In this document: piece after piece, positions 23,638 through 33,959 of the stretch
How positions within the stretch are numbered: position 1 is the first letter of the stretch
How the letters are laid out: each line of letters starts with the position of its first letter
Source of the DNA: Symbiodinium sp. CCMP2592
Taxonomy: Eukaryota > Sar > Dinophyceae > Suessiales > Symbiodiniaceae
Reading direction: 5' to 3'
DNA length: 64,000 bases
NCBI GenBank assembly: GCA_905221615.1
Contig: CAJNDT010005920.1
Span: 62,001 to 126,000, forward strand
The notes under the pieces: generated by a model
Told to the model about the DNA's origin: nothing
Seen by the model: only the letters and a program-made list of their open reading frames with translations
Database searches by the model: none
Program-made: the position numbers and the translations under genes

Positions 23638-24560
23638 AACACAGACATACATGCATATGTACATACATACGTACATTCACAATGACGTTACGTACATACC
23701 TACATACGTACATACACACATGTACACAGACACACATACATAACCCCTTCATCCGTTTAATACATCCCCCTTAACATAAAGAATTCCCTGGCCGAAAAAA
23801 ATCCAGTTTTGAGCAAAAAGTTCCCAAATGAGGAAATTTAAAGGCATGTTGAATTAGGGCCCCGGTAGGATCGGCATGAGGCGACTGGAACGAATCCCGG
23901 AGTACCAGGGTAGGGCGCGCATTTGCAACTGGAACGCGGCCGTTTGGAGCAGGAACGCGGCGCCCGAGAAATGTCTGAGGAGTGTCCGGATGTGGGAATT
24001 TCAGGGTCTAGCGGTCTAGATTTGAAATTCCCAGGCTAGGGCCGCATTTGGAAGTGGAATGGCCGGCATGGAGAATTGGAGATTCGCAGGCTGGGTCCAT
24101 GAAAATAGGGGGATTATTTTGGACTGGGTGCGGATTGGCTCTGGCGAGTAATTGCTGTCTCGAAGCCGGAACTCCCAGGCTAGCGCTCTTTTGCCCTGTC
24201 CCATGCTTTTATTTGGATGCGTACCCTTGCCTGACAATAAAAATCTCGAATTTCGGCAATCCAGCCTGAAACCACCCGAAATCCCCCCAATATTGAAGAT
24301 TAAAGGCCCCAAATCATTCTTCATATTTGGGGGGCTTCATTAAACGGATGAAGGGATTTTTGGCTCCAGCTTGGCTGATCCGAAGACCGCATTGGATGAA
24401 GGGATTACATACATACATACCAACATATACCTACATACATCCAAACATACTTCCATGCATGCATACTTAAATGCACACTCGCACATACACACACACATAC
24501 ACACCACACCCACACGCACACCTATATATACCCGCACGCACACGCCGTATCTATTCATGT
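23638..24560. repeat. ACAT-type microsatellite, interrupted by an insertion
   Basis: TACA/CATA units at 23638-23741 resume at 24406-24560 after the inverted-repeat element. The second half grades into CA and CACG units. Confidence 0.9.
23742..24406. mobile_element. 665-bp non-coding element with terminal inverted repeats
   Basis: The left end, AACCCCTTCATCCGTTTAAT, is matched in inverse orientation by 24339-24358 (18 of 20 bases), and similarity decays inward over about 40 bp. A second inverse copy, GGATGAAGGGATT, lies at 24394-24406, directly at the border with the resumed ACAT repeat. The interior has no convincing open frame but holds diverged repeats of TCCCAGGCTAG near 24040, 24090 and 24170. 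This fits a MITE-like or foldback element whose target was a microsatellite. No target-site duplication can be proved within a tandem repeat. Confidence 0.7.
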
Positions 24561-24569
24561 TTATACAGC

Positions 24570-25530
24570 GAGGGGTGCAATTGCCCGCCGTGAGTAGAGA
24601 CACCGAAGTCACAACAAAAACGGTGGGCGAGCTCCCCCAACGCAACCGTGCGTTACGACTCAAAGGCAGAAGCCACAACAAAATCGTTTCGCTGCAAAGT
24701 CTGATCACCATGTTCAATGTTCACATCTACTCTTTCCACATGTGCCGTGCCCGTATCTTACTCACACGGGGATGGGCTTATCACATCCATGTTCCACATA
24801 AATACAATGGGGAGGAAAAGGTTCATGTCCTCTGCATCCGGGTTATTTCAGATTGTCCCTTAATCCCTCACGTACCTAAACCTTAAGCCGCAAAGATTCA
24901 CACTTCGACATGCCGGTGTCAAAGGTCCAAACACGTCCTGAACCTTAACCATGACCGCTAACCCTGAAGCTGTTGCTAGCCGGCTTTACCAGTTTGACAC
25001 TGCGGAACGTTACGATATATTGTGTGATTTAACCTTCCCCCGAGGGTGTGCGTGCCAAATTAATGAGATGTGCTTCCACCGCGGTAGTGCCCTGCAACTC
25101 ATGCACAAGAAAGAGCTGCACTGCGCATTATGTATAAGACCATGCACCATGGTCGCAATCACGGAAATGCAACCTACACCCCCACTCCCGTCACCACGAG
25201 TCGCGGACTTGCAGCCAGAATAAACCAATGCAACCTGCAGGAGCAGTCTGCATGTGCAAGTGCAGCCGTCACGGATCTCCATGTTCAACCGTATGTCTTT
25301 CTCCGGCTACACATCTGCAGCCTGCTCGTGCACGACAGAATTCACCGAAGACTGGCTGCACATGGAGCTCTCCGACGCGCTTGAAAGGTATCGCCTGGTG
25401 ACACGATTTTCGGAAAGTTTGAAACAGTCCGAGTTTTGTTCAGGCAAGTTGCTCTACTGCTGGGCCCCACGGGGAGTCCTCACCACTCGACAGAAGCATC
25501 GGGTCCGACAGTGCCGGCTATACGAAGACT
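24570..25530. other. No gene supported
   Basis: Plus-strand frames at 24371-24886 partly translate the microsatellite. The rest shows no motif. Confidence 0.3.
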
Positions 25531-25536
25531 AAACTA

Positions 25537-25866
25537 TCACGGTTTCGGATAAATCTTAGAGTCCTTGGAGGGAGGGTCGTGCAGAAGCTCTTCCATCGCC
25601 TGCTGCTCTGTGTACGTCTTCTCCATCCTGCCAAGGCAACATCGGTCGGATCAAGTTCCAGTGGCAGCAGACATCGGAATTTGCCATTTGCACTCCGCAG
25701 TACAGTAGTTGTGGATGCGGTCGCAAGATGTGGATTAATGCTACGTGTCACCACCGTGGTTCGGCAATCCGCCTCGTGCTCCAAGCCGCTCAAAACATAG
25801 TAGCGCAGGTATAACAACCCAAACCAGCGCAAGTGTTGCCGGCATAGCGGCCACCCAGCACGACAT
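25537..25866 (-). CDS. 56-residue single-transmembrane protein, two exons
   Basis: Exon 1 (25866-25787) starts MSCWVAAMPATL, runs through a hydrophobic helix (ALVWVVIPALLC) and stops in FER. Exon 2 (25627-25537) continues MEKTYTEQQAMEELLHDPPS and ends DSKIYPKP before TGA. The join uses a GC donor and AG followed by G (intron 25786..25628) and splits an Arg codon. An in-frame TGA lies eight codons upstream of the chosen ATG; a second ATG is seven codons in. Size and layout (one N-terminal helix, short charged tail) resemble small accessory subunits of organellar membrane complexes, but I cannot assign a family. Missed by any length-based gene call. Confidence 0.6.
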
Positions 25867-25899
25867 CACGTATACTTGCGAGCGTCAAGCACTAACCTA

Positions 25900-27190
25900 G
25901 AACCTATATAACATCGTCGTCACCACCTCAACGAACCCCGCACTGCAGCCACTATAACCACAACCACCACCGCCGTCAGCATCACAGGCAAGGATCATCG
26001 CTGACCAATCATCTTCTACTTTTCCGAAGAACCAACGTTTGCTGCCGGATGCCGCTGGGTTGCTCGCGATTGAACATCTGTCTCTTCTCACTTGCCATGG
26101 ATGTCTTTCGCTGTCGCTGTTGTCTCTTCCTCTCCTCGGCCGGCCAATAAGATGAGAGGATATTACAGTTTACTGCAGGTACGTTACAGACCGCATTGAT
26201 TCTGCAGTCGGCACTTCAAACTCTCCGATTTTGGTCAAGCTGCCTTGCGTGCCTGGCAGGGCGGCTAAATGTCCCAACCATGCAACTGCCTGTATCTTCC
26301 TACTCGATAAAAGTTGTGGCACCAGTTTTTCACTAATCGAAGATCAACCGGGGTCTGGAAGATGACATGGTGGCATGGACCAAATCCACGAAAGGATGCA
26401 GATGCGGCCCTCGGCCTGGTAGGCTGCCTCGGGCTGCCCGGAAGCTGAAAAGCAGGCTTTTTTCAAAAAAACATGGTGTGGCATCTTACAAGACCTCAAC
26501 CATTCGAAATTTCGGTAAGAGACCAACATGCCAGCCCTGCTGAGTGCCAAGACACGAGCTTCTCTTCCAACGTGGGTGCGTTCACAGCTGCGCTGTTCTG
26601 CTCTTGCTCGCCGCTGGACAAGACCATATAGTATTCGCCAGATGAACTGAAGGACTGGCTCTCGCGTTGGGCCGGTGGTGCAGCTGGGGCTGCGTATCCG
26701 GCGACGTCTCTAATGATGACACTTGTCGCCATAGCTTGCGGCCAGCTGATACTGGTGAAACAAGACGTGGGTATTTCAGCAGCAAGTTGGACTGGATCGG
26801 TGCAATTCCGTGCGCAGAGGTACAGTAGTGCCACATGTCAACTTCATGCATGCCAACGGTGCCGGTATTTCTTTACCGACTCGGGCAAGCGTGTCAAATG
26901 CCAGCTCTCCCTCGGTCGAGATCCGCCAAGAGGAGTAGCAAAATTGACACCTTGCACGCTAGCTACATGACCTGTAAGCCAAGACATTGTGAACATGGTT
27001 CGTTAGAGCATGCTGCTACCGGGTCTTTGGTGATCACCCAAAGCGTAAAAACCATACAGAGTGGCAGTCCAGATCATCCATCTTTCCGTCTTAGGCAGGC
27101 AGTGCAAGGTACAGAATGGTGTTTAAAGCCGGTATCTACCGTGCAGGCCTGCCGTGTTGACAGCAACTGCAACAGTACACCAGTGCAATT
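25900..27190. other. Mostly intergenic, with one weak minus-strand exon candidate
   Basis: The minus strand near 26740-26520 reads a protein-like segment (VIIRDVAGYAAPAAPPAQRE, then SGEYYMVLSSGEQEQNSAAV) that could be an exon of an unknown gene. Nothing else is supported. Confidence 0.3.
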
Positions 27191-27199
27191 TACAGCTCG

Positions 27200-28068
27200 C
27201 TTTGGCTGTCAGACAGCAAAATTCCAACAACTTGTGGCAGCGCTTTCCCATCCTGCAATCCGGCTCTTCGAATCGGCAAGAATCCAGACGGTGGGTCAAA
27301 GGCAAATCGTCCATCCAATCGGATACCCAGCATGCCGGCAAAACCCCATGCCGGCAGCCACGCTGCGCTGGCATCGATGGAGACCTGTTCCGTGGTGACT
27401 CCATCGACTGTGAATGCTAGCAGCCCATCCTCAGCTTCGGCCAATGCTTCCTCGTGTCAGCAAGCCGTTTCGGTCGCCGAGCGGCATCCAAGTTCAGCAG
27501 CACACCGAGAATTGCATGTCCCGGAACAGTCCTAACATGTCAGCCATGAACGAAGGAACAAGTCGTGCAAACTAACACGCGAGCATTGCCCCTGTAAGGA
27601 GCACCTGTCCTTTGCTGCACCAGTTTTCCTCCGTGCCATATGCCTTCTGCAGCGAAGGCCCAACTCTCGTCATTACCTGTTGCAGTTGCAGTGTCACATC
27701 TTGTCACATCTGGTGCTTGTTGCTGAAGACTTACTTCCAGCTTCTCTGCGCTTCTCCCCGCGCTCTGTGGCCAGCCTCCAGGCTGATGGGTCAGGTCTGA
27801 CTCCAGCTGCAGAACACCTGCAACACCCACGATCTGTCAGTTGCTAACAGGCACTTGCCAGCCGGATCGAGATGCAGATGATTGCAAACAGCGCGCCTAT
27901 CCGATAGCTCGACGTTTGCGGCCCAATGACAGTCTCGAAATACCACTTGCCCGCTGTGCACGCACACTGTGGGCTGGCCACCAAACACTGCTCGTCTGCT
28001 GCGGCTTCGAAGGTGCCAGTGCCAACTCCTGGAGGACACGGCTTTGGTGCACATGGTTTCGGATGCAT
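27200..28068 (-). CDS. SPRY-domain protein
   Basis: SPRY domains are beta-sandwich protein-interaction modules. Exon A (about 28068-27897) ends in GKWYFETVIGPQTSSYRI, the strand that opens the domain core. A GC-AG intron, 27896..27818, joins it to exon B (from 27817): GVLQLESDLTHQPGGW, later GNDESWAFAAEGIWHGGK, which matches the family's 'DDxxSWAYD...KWHNG' pattern. Exon C (about 27460-27230) supplies DGLLAFTVDGV, corresponding to 'G.I.F.LNG', and AAWLPAWGFAGMLGIRLDGR with FAFDPP, the last strands. The B-C junction, the true start and the stop were not resolved. Partner unknown; no other domain was seen. Confidence 0.72.
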
Positions 28069-28119
28069 GACTTACTGTTTGGCTAGGCAGCGACTATCAG
28101 CGGCTGGTCCGAAGGCCTT

Positions 28120-28905
28120 CGTAGTACGCTCTGTGACTCTGTGGCCTATGCCTCAGCCCAGTTCCGGAAACTTGCGTTGCCAGATCCTGTGCACAAAGAG
28201 TGCCTGGCTCTTGTGCTTCCACGACCTCGTCTAGCCGGGCTCTGCTGTCGGCTAGAACAACCTCGCTTGTGTTGCTTCCTTCCTGGGTTCTTGTCGGTCG
28301 CCATTTCCAGCCATTCTGAAGGATCTACGTGCGAGCCCACGCCACAAAGCGTCTATCCCCTGCGCCCCAAGAGTTCTTTGTTCGTGCCCCTAGTTGAGGA
28401 AAAGCGCGAATTACTAAAACAAGAAACGCTTGTTTCAGGATGAACGCCCAAACTAGCCGGAAGAGCTGCCGATGCAAACCCGAACATGAACATTCGTGCA
28501 CAGGTCTTGCAGCGCCACCCTCCTCGAACGTGTGTGGCCTCACCGACAGTAGGCTCCAGAACCCCTCCGGCTTGCGACTCCACTGGAATCAAAAAGGGAG
28601 GGGTTGTCTTCGGTGCCCAGCCACAAACACCTTGAATGTAGATCCAACGCATGGTAGCACGGATGCACTGATCTAGCCGTGTGCTGTTAAAAGCTGCAAA
28701 AGGGCATGCAGTTGCGGACAGCTAAACGTCCTACAACAGTGACTAGCCTCTAGCCAGCTGCCAACCAAGCCACCTTGACAGCAACAACAGCCATACGGTG
28801 CATCGACCAATCCTGGCTTGTTCGATTAGGGCAGGGGTGTCCCGGAACGCTGCGGAAATTCTATGTTTCTCTGGTGAGCACGGTATAGCCTAGTGATTAA
28901 GCATT
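28120..28905. other. Spacer between protease and SPRY genes
   Basis: Possible 5' part of the SPRY gene; a minus-strand piece near 28610-28550 (PPFLIPVESQAGGVLEPTVG) is the only protein-like stretch. Confidence 0.3.
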
Positions 28906-30224
28906 TCAGCTAAAACAGACTGGAACGGATGGCGATCCAGTCGCCGCTCCTGCTTTGATTAGCTCGTGGACATTCAGCACGGGGAAGTGCAGCCGCTGCA
29001 GCCGCACCAAGGCTGCGCGCAGAGTGCAACCCGCAGACAAGGCGACCAGAAGCATCACGACGAGGCCAAGCCGCAGGTCGACATACTGACACCTTCAGGA
29101 GTCTTTTCGTCCAAATGCAACTGCCCTTATCAACAAGTCACATCGCGGTGCGGCTGTCCTTTTGCTTTTGGACGTTTGATCCATTTCGGAAGCTACCTGT
29201 TAAAGCCAAGGGGCACTGCGATGGAAAAGTTGTGGCTGCCATGCAATAGCATAGGTAGCATCGGGGTTAAGATGAAGGATGGGCAGTTGCGCTGCTTTAA
29301 GGAAAACCGTCGCTCCGAGAGAAAGGCACCATGCAGTAGGCCATATATCAAGTGGTTTGGCACGGCCGTCCCCGCTCGTAGCAAAGCTGTAGCAAGGCTG
29401 CCTGTGCCCACATACAAGACATTCTCCAATGCCGCGAAGCCAAGACCTGCGCAGCCGCCATAGCAACACAGGGCCAGAGGGTCGGCAACAAACGGAAACC
29501 AGAGGATGCGTCGAACGCAAACATACTTCAGAAGTTCCTCGAGAAAGGCAGTCATCAGATACGCCTGGATAGCACGCTTGCCCAGGCAATCCACCTCAAC
29601 CGCCGAAGCCAAAGATGATGCTGATAGTTCTTCGCAGTCGCTAACCCAATCTCGCCATCCAAGTGGGAAGTAGATGATTAAAATGATGCCAATGAGGGGA
29701 ATCAACCAAGCAATCGCTTCGAAGAAGGAGATTGCCATTTGGGACAACTTTACGGATTTGTGGAAGTAGACCTGAACGAAAGATCCAAACACCAACACTG
29801 GCACAAAACTAAGCAGGGCAAGGCCAAGGGGTGGCAGGAGCACATAGGGCAGCACGCATAGAGCCGTGCAGAATGCCAAGGTGAAAAAAACGGAGGCGCC
29901 CCAGCCGAAGCAAGAGCAGGTGAAGAAGGTCGGCGGGAGAGGCTCCACGATGCCGGAGAGCGGGAACACCTCGCCGACCTCATACCATGTCGTAAGGGCC
30001 GTGCCGGGTTCCCAGTGAAGCGGAGTGCGCACCCAAAGACGTTGGCCAAATGACCTCAGCTCCACGAGGGAGTTTGGCGCCACGGCGGGGCAGGTTGTGA
30101 GCGTGTGGACGATGCCCTGCTGGCCGAGCTGTCGATCGCTGAACTCGGGCCCTACCCAAAGCCTCTCTGGCGATGGGTGCACTGAGTCTGAGCCTGCCAG
30201 GGCCTTTGCGTCTCCATCTCTCAT
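28906..30224 (-). CDS. PrsW-type intramembrane metalloprotease (M82-like), two exons
   Basis: Putative membrane-embedded protease. Exon 1 (30224-29197) and exon 2 (29092-28906) join to 404 aa through a GT-AG intron (29196..29093). An in-frame TGA sits directly before the chosen ATG. After about 100 soluble residues come several hydrophobic helices (for example FFTLAFCTALCVLPYVLLPP and WLIPLIGIILIIYFPLGW). The signature motifs follow: EELLK at residues 229-233, FAALENVLY at 263-271, HLIYGLLHG at 291-299 and LLHGSHNF at 327-333. These match the EExxK, FxxxE and His motifs of the PrsW/CAAX-protease clan. Exon 2 adds a last helix (LRLGLVVMLLVALSAGC) and a cytosolic tail. In bacteria PrsW cleaves an anti-sigma factor; the eukaryotic substrate is unknown. 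Confidence 0.85.
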
Positions 30225-30522
30225 TCAGCTCATTCAGTCGGTCTTGTGCCGGGAGCAGGTGAGCTATCCACATCAAAACCCTCCTAATTAATTGTCGTGA
30301 AGCACGCCCTGTCCAACCGTTTGCACCAAGTGTGACTAGAGATTGACTAAGAAGGCTGATATTGCAAGAAGTGGCCCACTGATGGAATTTCTTGGGCATC
30401 TGTGTGTTATGATACTGCTGAGACTGTTATGCTAAAACCTGCGTCGAGACAAGGGCTCGATCATTTCAGCCTGATTCTGGCTCGTACCAGCAGATGCTTG
30501 AGATACAGTACCCCTCTTTTGC

Positions 30523-31719
30523 TCACGAGCGCGGAGGTTCCGGCTCTATGGCCACTACGATGACAGTAATGTCATCCAAGTCCGGGCATTCGGCTTCCCA
30601 TGCACTCTGGGCATGCCGGACTAGTGCAGAGCACACTTGATCCAGGTTGCCTCCCTGCGTCACCTGCGTTGTTTGAAGCTCTCTGCCCACGAGCTCCGCC
30701 GCCTCATCACACGGGGTGAAATCCCAGACGCCGTCAGAGGCAGCAACCAAAAACTGCTGCTTCAAGCCGATCTCTGGCTGCTGGCTCCCGGCGCTTTCCA
30801 GGAAAACTGTAGCAACGTCAGGTACATGGGAGACGCCGACCGCGTGCAGCTTTGCATCCCCCAAGCTCCTAGACATGTTCAGTCCGACATACGGCCACTC
30901 GTCTAAATAAACCCTCTGGCGTGCGACAATGCCGCCCAACTGTTCGATACGCAATCGCTCGTCCGGGTCTTCCGGCTTGTGGTCACGCGTAAGAATGCGA
31001 CAGTCGGCCTTTGACTCGCCCGACTCTTCCTGCGTCGACGTGCTCGCACCGCTCGCGCCCGTCGCAGGAAGCGTTCCCAGAATCATCCGCGAGTCACCCA
31101 CATTTGCAGTGTGCAGCAGCCCGTGCGCACAGAAGGCCAACGTGCAGGTAGCTCCGCTGTAACCACGCGGGCCCCAGCCGGTTTCGGAAGCTTTCTGCAT
31201 CAGCTGCCCAATCTTCTGGAAAGCCGCTTGGATCGCGGTGAACACCGTTTGGGGATCAGAAGGAATCAAACGCCCTGCATCGGTTGCCAGCATCGGCTCC
31301 CTCAGGATCAGCAGAGGCAGCCACTGCATGCCTAGTGCCGACATCTCATGACCCAACGGCCCATGGCCATCCAAGACGCAGGCACACCATATCGGAGATC
31401 CGTCTGAATCCACAAAATGAAAATAGAAAGCAGAGTCTTGGTTGGGCTGCAGCTTGCTGCCCTTCTGGGAAACCATGCCCACGGGAAGCAGACCCCTCTC
31501 CGGTGCTGGCCCCGAATGCTCACTCCGGAGGGCTAGGACCTCCTTCCTCGGTAGGTGCGGCGCAGGACCAGGCCCTTGTTGATCCGAGGTGTACAAAAGG
31601 ACAGCTTTGTGACAAGGCTGGAAGAGCACGCCCATCAACGATGTCCAGTCCAGGGCTTCTGGCACTCCTTTCGCAAAGCGCTCGGCCGGCAAGGTTGCAT
31701 TGGAGTTGTTCGCGCCCAT
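30523..31719 (-). CDS. PP2C-family Ser/Thr protein phosphatase, intronless, likely N-myristoylated
   Basis: Metal-dependent phosphatase of 398 aa in one open frame. Conserved motifs in order: QPNQDSAF (metal Asp95), VLDGHGPLG (Asp117, Gly118), the GYSGATCTLAF strand near 187, ANVGDSRMILG near 205-215, LTRDHKPEDPDERLRIEQLG near 243-262, MSRSLGDAKL (282-291), AASDGVWDF (Asp329) and DLDDITVIVV (380-389). All metal-binding aspartates are present, so it should be active. The start MGANNS matches the Gly2/Ser6 pattern for N-myristoylation, which suggests membrane attachment. It lies 298 bp upstream of the PrsW-type gene on the same strand. The absence of introns stands out from its neighbours. Confidence 0.95.
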   Translation of the reverse strand: MGANNSNATLPAERFAKGVPEALDWTSLMGVLFQPCHKAVLLYTSDQQGPGPAPHLPRKEVLALRSEHSGPAPERGLLPVGMVSQKGSKLQPNQDSAFYFHFVDSDGSPIWCACVLDGHGPLGHEMSALGMQWLPLLILREPMLATDAGRLIPSDPQTVFTAIQAAFQKIGQLMQKASETGWGPRGYSGATCTLAFCAHGLLHTANVGDSRMILGTLPATGASGASTSTQEESGESKADCRILTRDHKPEDPDERLRIEQLGGIVARQRVYLDEWPYVGLNMSRSLGDAKLHAVGVSHVPDVATVFLESAGSQQPEIGLKQQFLVAASDGVWDFTPCDEAAELVGRELQTTQVTQGGNLDQVCSALVRHAQSAWEAECPDLDDITVIVVAIEPEPPRS

Positions 31720-31759
31720 CTTTGGGATCTCTTAAGGCAGCAAAATGTGACAAATGACA

Positions 31760-33750
31760 AATGTGTTGCTGAGACTTGCTGCTTATACTCGTTCACCCAC
31801 ATACTTGCAGTAAACTCGGCGCACTTGCCATATGCAGTTTCCTGGCAGAATGGCTTTGGCCTCTACATAGATTTCCAACGTTTGGGCCTTCTGCTACTTC
31901 GACAATAAGGACCCTCATATGCCCGTTGTCCTTTCGCTTGAGACAGCTGTCTTCAACCAAGCTCGACTCAGAACAAACAGCTGCTCACTGAGCTGCCAGA
32001 GCACTTCCTTAGCCCGGCCGTCGGAGCGGCATGAGCCGTGATGCTCGATCGGAGGGTGAGCCTCCACCCATCTGCTTGACTGTGATTGTCGGCGTCATAT
32101 CATGCTACTCTCAGCATGTTGACCAAAGCGTTTGTGGGTTTGGCTCTTATCGTTTTGGAAGGCAAAGCAGCTTCTCAGCTCAAGGCAGGGTTTCCTCTTA
32201 ACCTCACTGGCAAGGTTCTGGAACATCTCTCAAATCGATTTTAGGCGGAGTTTGATCCAACTACATGTGATTGGCATCTCCAAGTCCTCACGCGGCCTTG
32301 AAGCCTTTTTCGAGTCGATCAACAATCAGTGGAAGGCTACGATGCCGCGCTTTGGCTGCAACCTGGACCGTTCCCACACTTCAGGGCTCATCACCCATGC
32401 GGCTGCCCACAGCGCCGACGCCGGTGCTCAGACATTAACGTGCCTGGAACGAACTCCCACAGACAGGCATGCTGCCAAAAGAATTTGACTGCCAGTCGCG
32501 GTATAACACCACGAGACTCGTCCTATGCAAGTCTATGAAACTCGCTGCAAATTCTAACGACATGCCTGAAGCTTCCTAGAACAGCCGGTGGGTAGGCGGT
32601 GGACTGCGAGACGTCTGACCGGCAGCTTCTGGGGACTTACTGCGACTGTGCCGAACATGTAGCGGCACATGGACAAATCGGGGATGCGGCGTGCAAAGCC
32701 CAGAGCCAAGAAAACAAGCTTGCACAGCCTCCGTGGGATCATCAAACGCCCAGCACCTCGTAAGGGGCACCGACAAAAGCCCAAAGCAGGATGCAAAATG
32801 ATGCGCCGCTCAAAACTTGACACCTGAGGGTGCGGGCTCCAAATCTCCGATGATAAAGCTACTCTCGCAGGAAAGCACCTGCAAAACGTAGTTGCCACGA
32901 CATCTGCTTTGTCAAGCTGTGTCGGCCAAGCCTCCGAGTTGAAAGTCGTGGAAGGATCGCTTCTTCCACGCAGGAGGTCCTCGCGGTGCAGTGCCGGTTG
33001 CGGTGACTCGGCCACACAGCACCGCAGTCCTTCTCCACATACAACGCAAAGCCAGAACCACCGCCCATGCCCAAACACCTGGGCCGCCACAATTTCTGCA
33101 GAATGCAGAAATGAGCATGAATCTGAGCATCAATCAATACATGAACGAATCAACATTTAGAGACGGGTATATGATACGTATCGTGAGTACGCGATCCAAG
33201 TGAGAAGGCGCATGCATGTGCACATGTATGATCGTGTACGTATGTCTCCACCGAAGAAACGGACATGCATGCACTCTAATCTAGGGCCGAGGCGTCGAAT
33301 CAGAGAAAAGGAAGAAACCGTCCCCCGACGGGTCGTGGTGGAAAACCTTCGGTAGGAGGAAGTGCAGCCGTGGGCACTGCAAGGACCAGGACCGTGCCTC
33401 AAGTTCCAAGTCCTCCCAAGCAACGAAACTCGAGAGGATCGTCGGTGCACTCTGACTACCTTGCCTGGTCCTTGGGTTCTTCCTGTTCCTGGGCTGCCTC
33501 CTGAAACGATGGCACACAACGACGCACTGAGAGACTCCGAACAGGTCGGCAAGTCAGAGCTTGGGCTGTCTGCCCCGGCCCGACACACACTCACAGCATA
33601 TCTCTTTCGCTCCTGCTCCTGAATCACCCAAACCTTGCTAGAGCAAGAAGCTTCCTCAACATCCAAGAAACGTTTCTCATGTCTGCTGTTAGTTTTGGTA
33701 TGGGTCTGTTTCCATGTCCCTGCACCGGTGTGCGCAAGCCACATCGTGAA
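31760..33750. other. Intergenic; no gene supported
   Basis: A minus-strand stretch at 32740-32600 (RRLCKLVFLALGFARRIPDL) and a plus-strand one near 32290-32330 (SSRGLEAFFESINNQW) are mildly protein-like. Neither is supported by a domain or splice site. Confidence 0.3.
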
Positions 33751-33754
33751 GGTC

Positions 33755-33895
33755 TCGAGTGCCCCGAAGCGAGGCATGTCATTTTGAATATCTGCCTCAA
33801 CATCACCAAGGACTCCGTCGGAACAAACCTTCTACACTTCAATCCTCACTTCGTCGAAACAAGGGCAACAGCCCACGTGAAATCCAACAAGCGGA
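33755..33895 (+). CDS. Galectin-like carbohydrate-recognition fragment
   Basis: The plus strand reads CPEARHVILNICLNITKDSV, then GTNLLHFNPHFVETRATAHV and KSNKR. This follows the galectin order: A.xF.IN strand, LHFNPRF with the sugar-contacting His and Asn, then the VVxNS strand. The Arg of HxNPR is His here. The downstream WGxEER motif was not found, so this is a fragment, an exon of an unresolved gene, or a relic. It is one of the few plus-strand signals in the window. Confidence 0.35.
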
Positions 33896-33959
33896 TCTGC
33901 CGAAGCCGTGCCGTGCCACCAGCCACAAGCACGGCATGTCTCCGGTCTTGAAAATTAGG

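Noticed and set aside
28870..28945. tRNA-like or tRNA-derived SINE string (TAGCCTAGTGATTAAGC resembling an A box)
   Set aside because: No cloverleaf pairing or clear B box, and it overlaps the stop codon of the PrsW-type gene.
33157..33777. 206-codon minus-strand frame
   Set aside because: Low-quality composition, and it overlaps the galectin-like fragment on the other strand.
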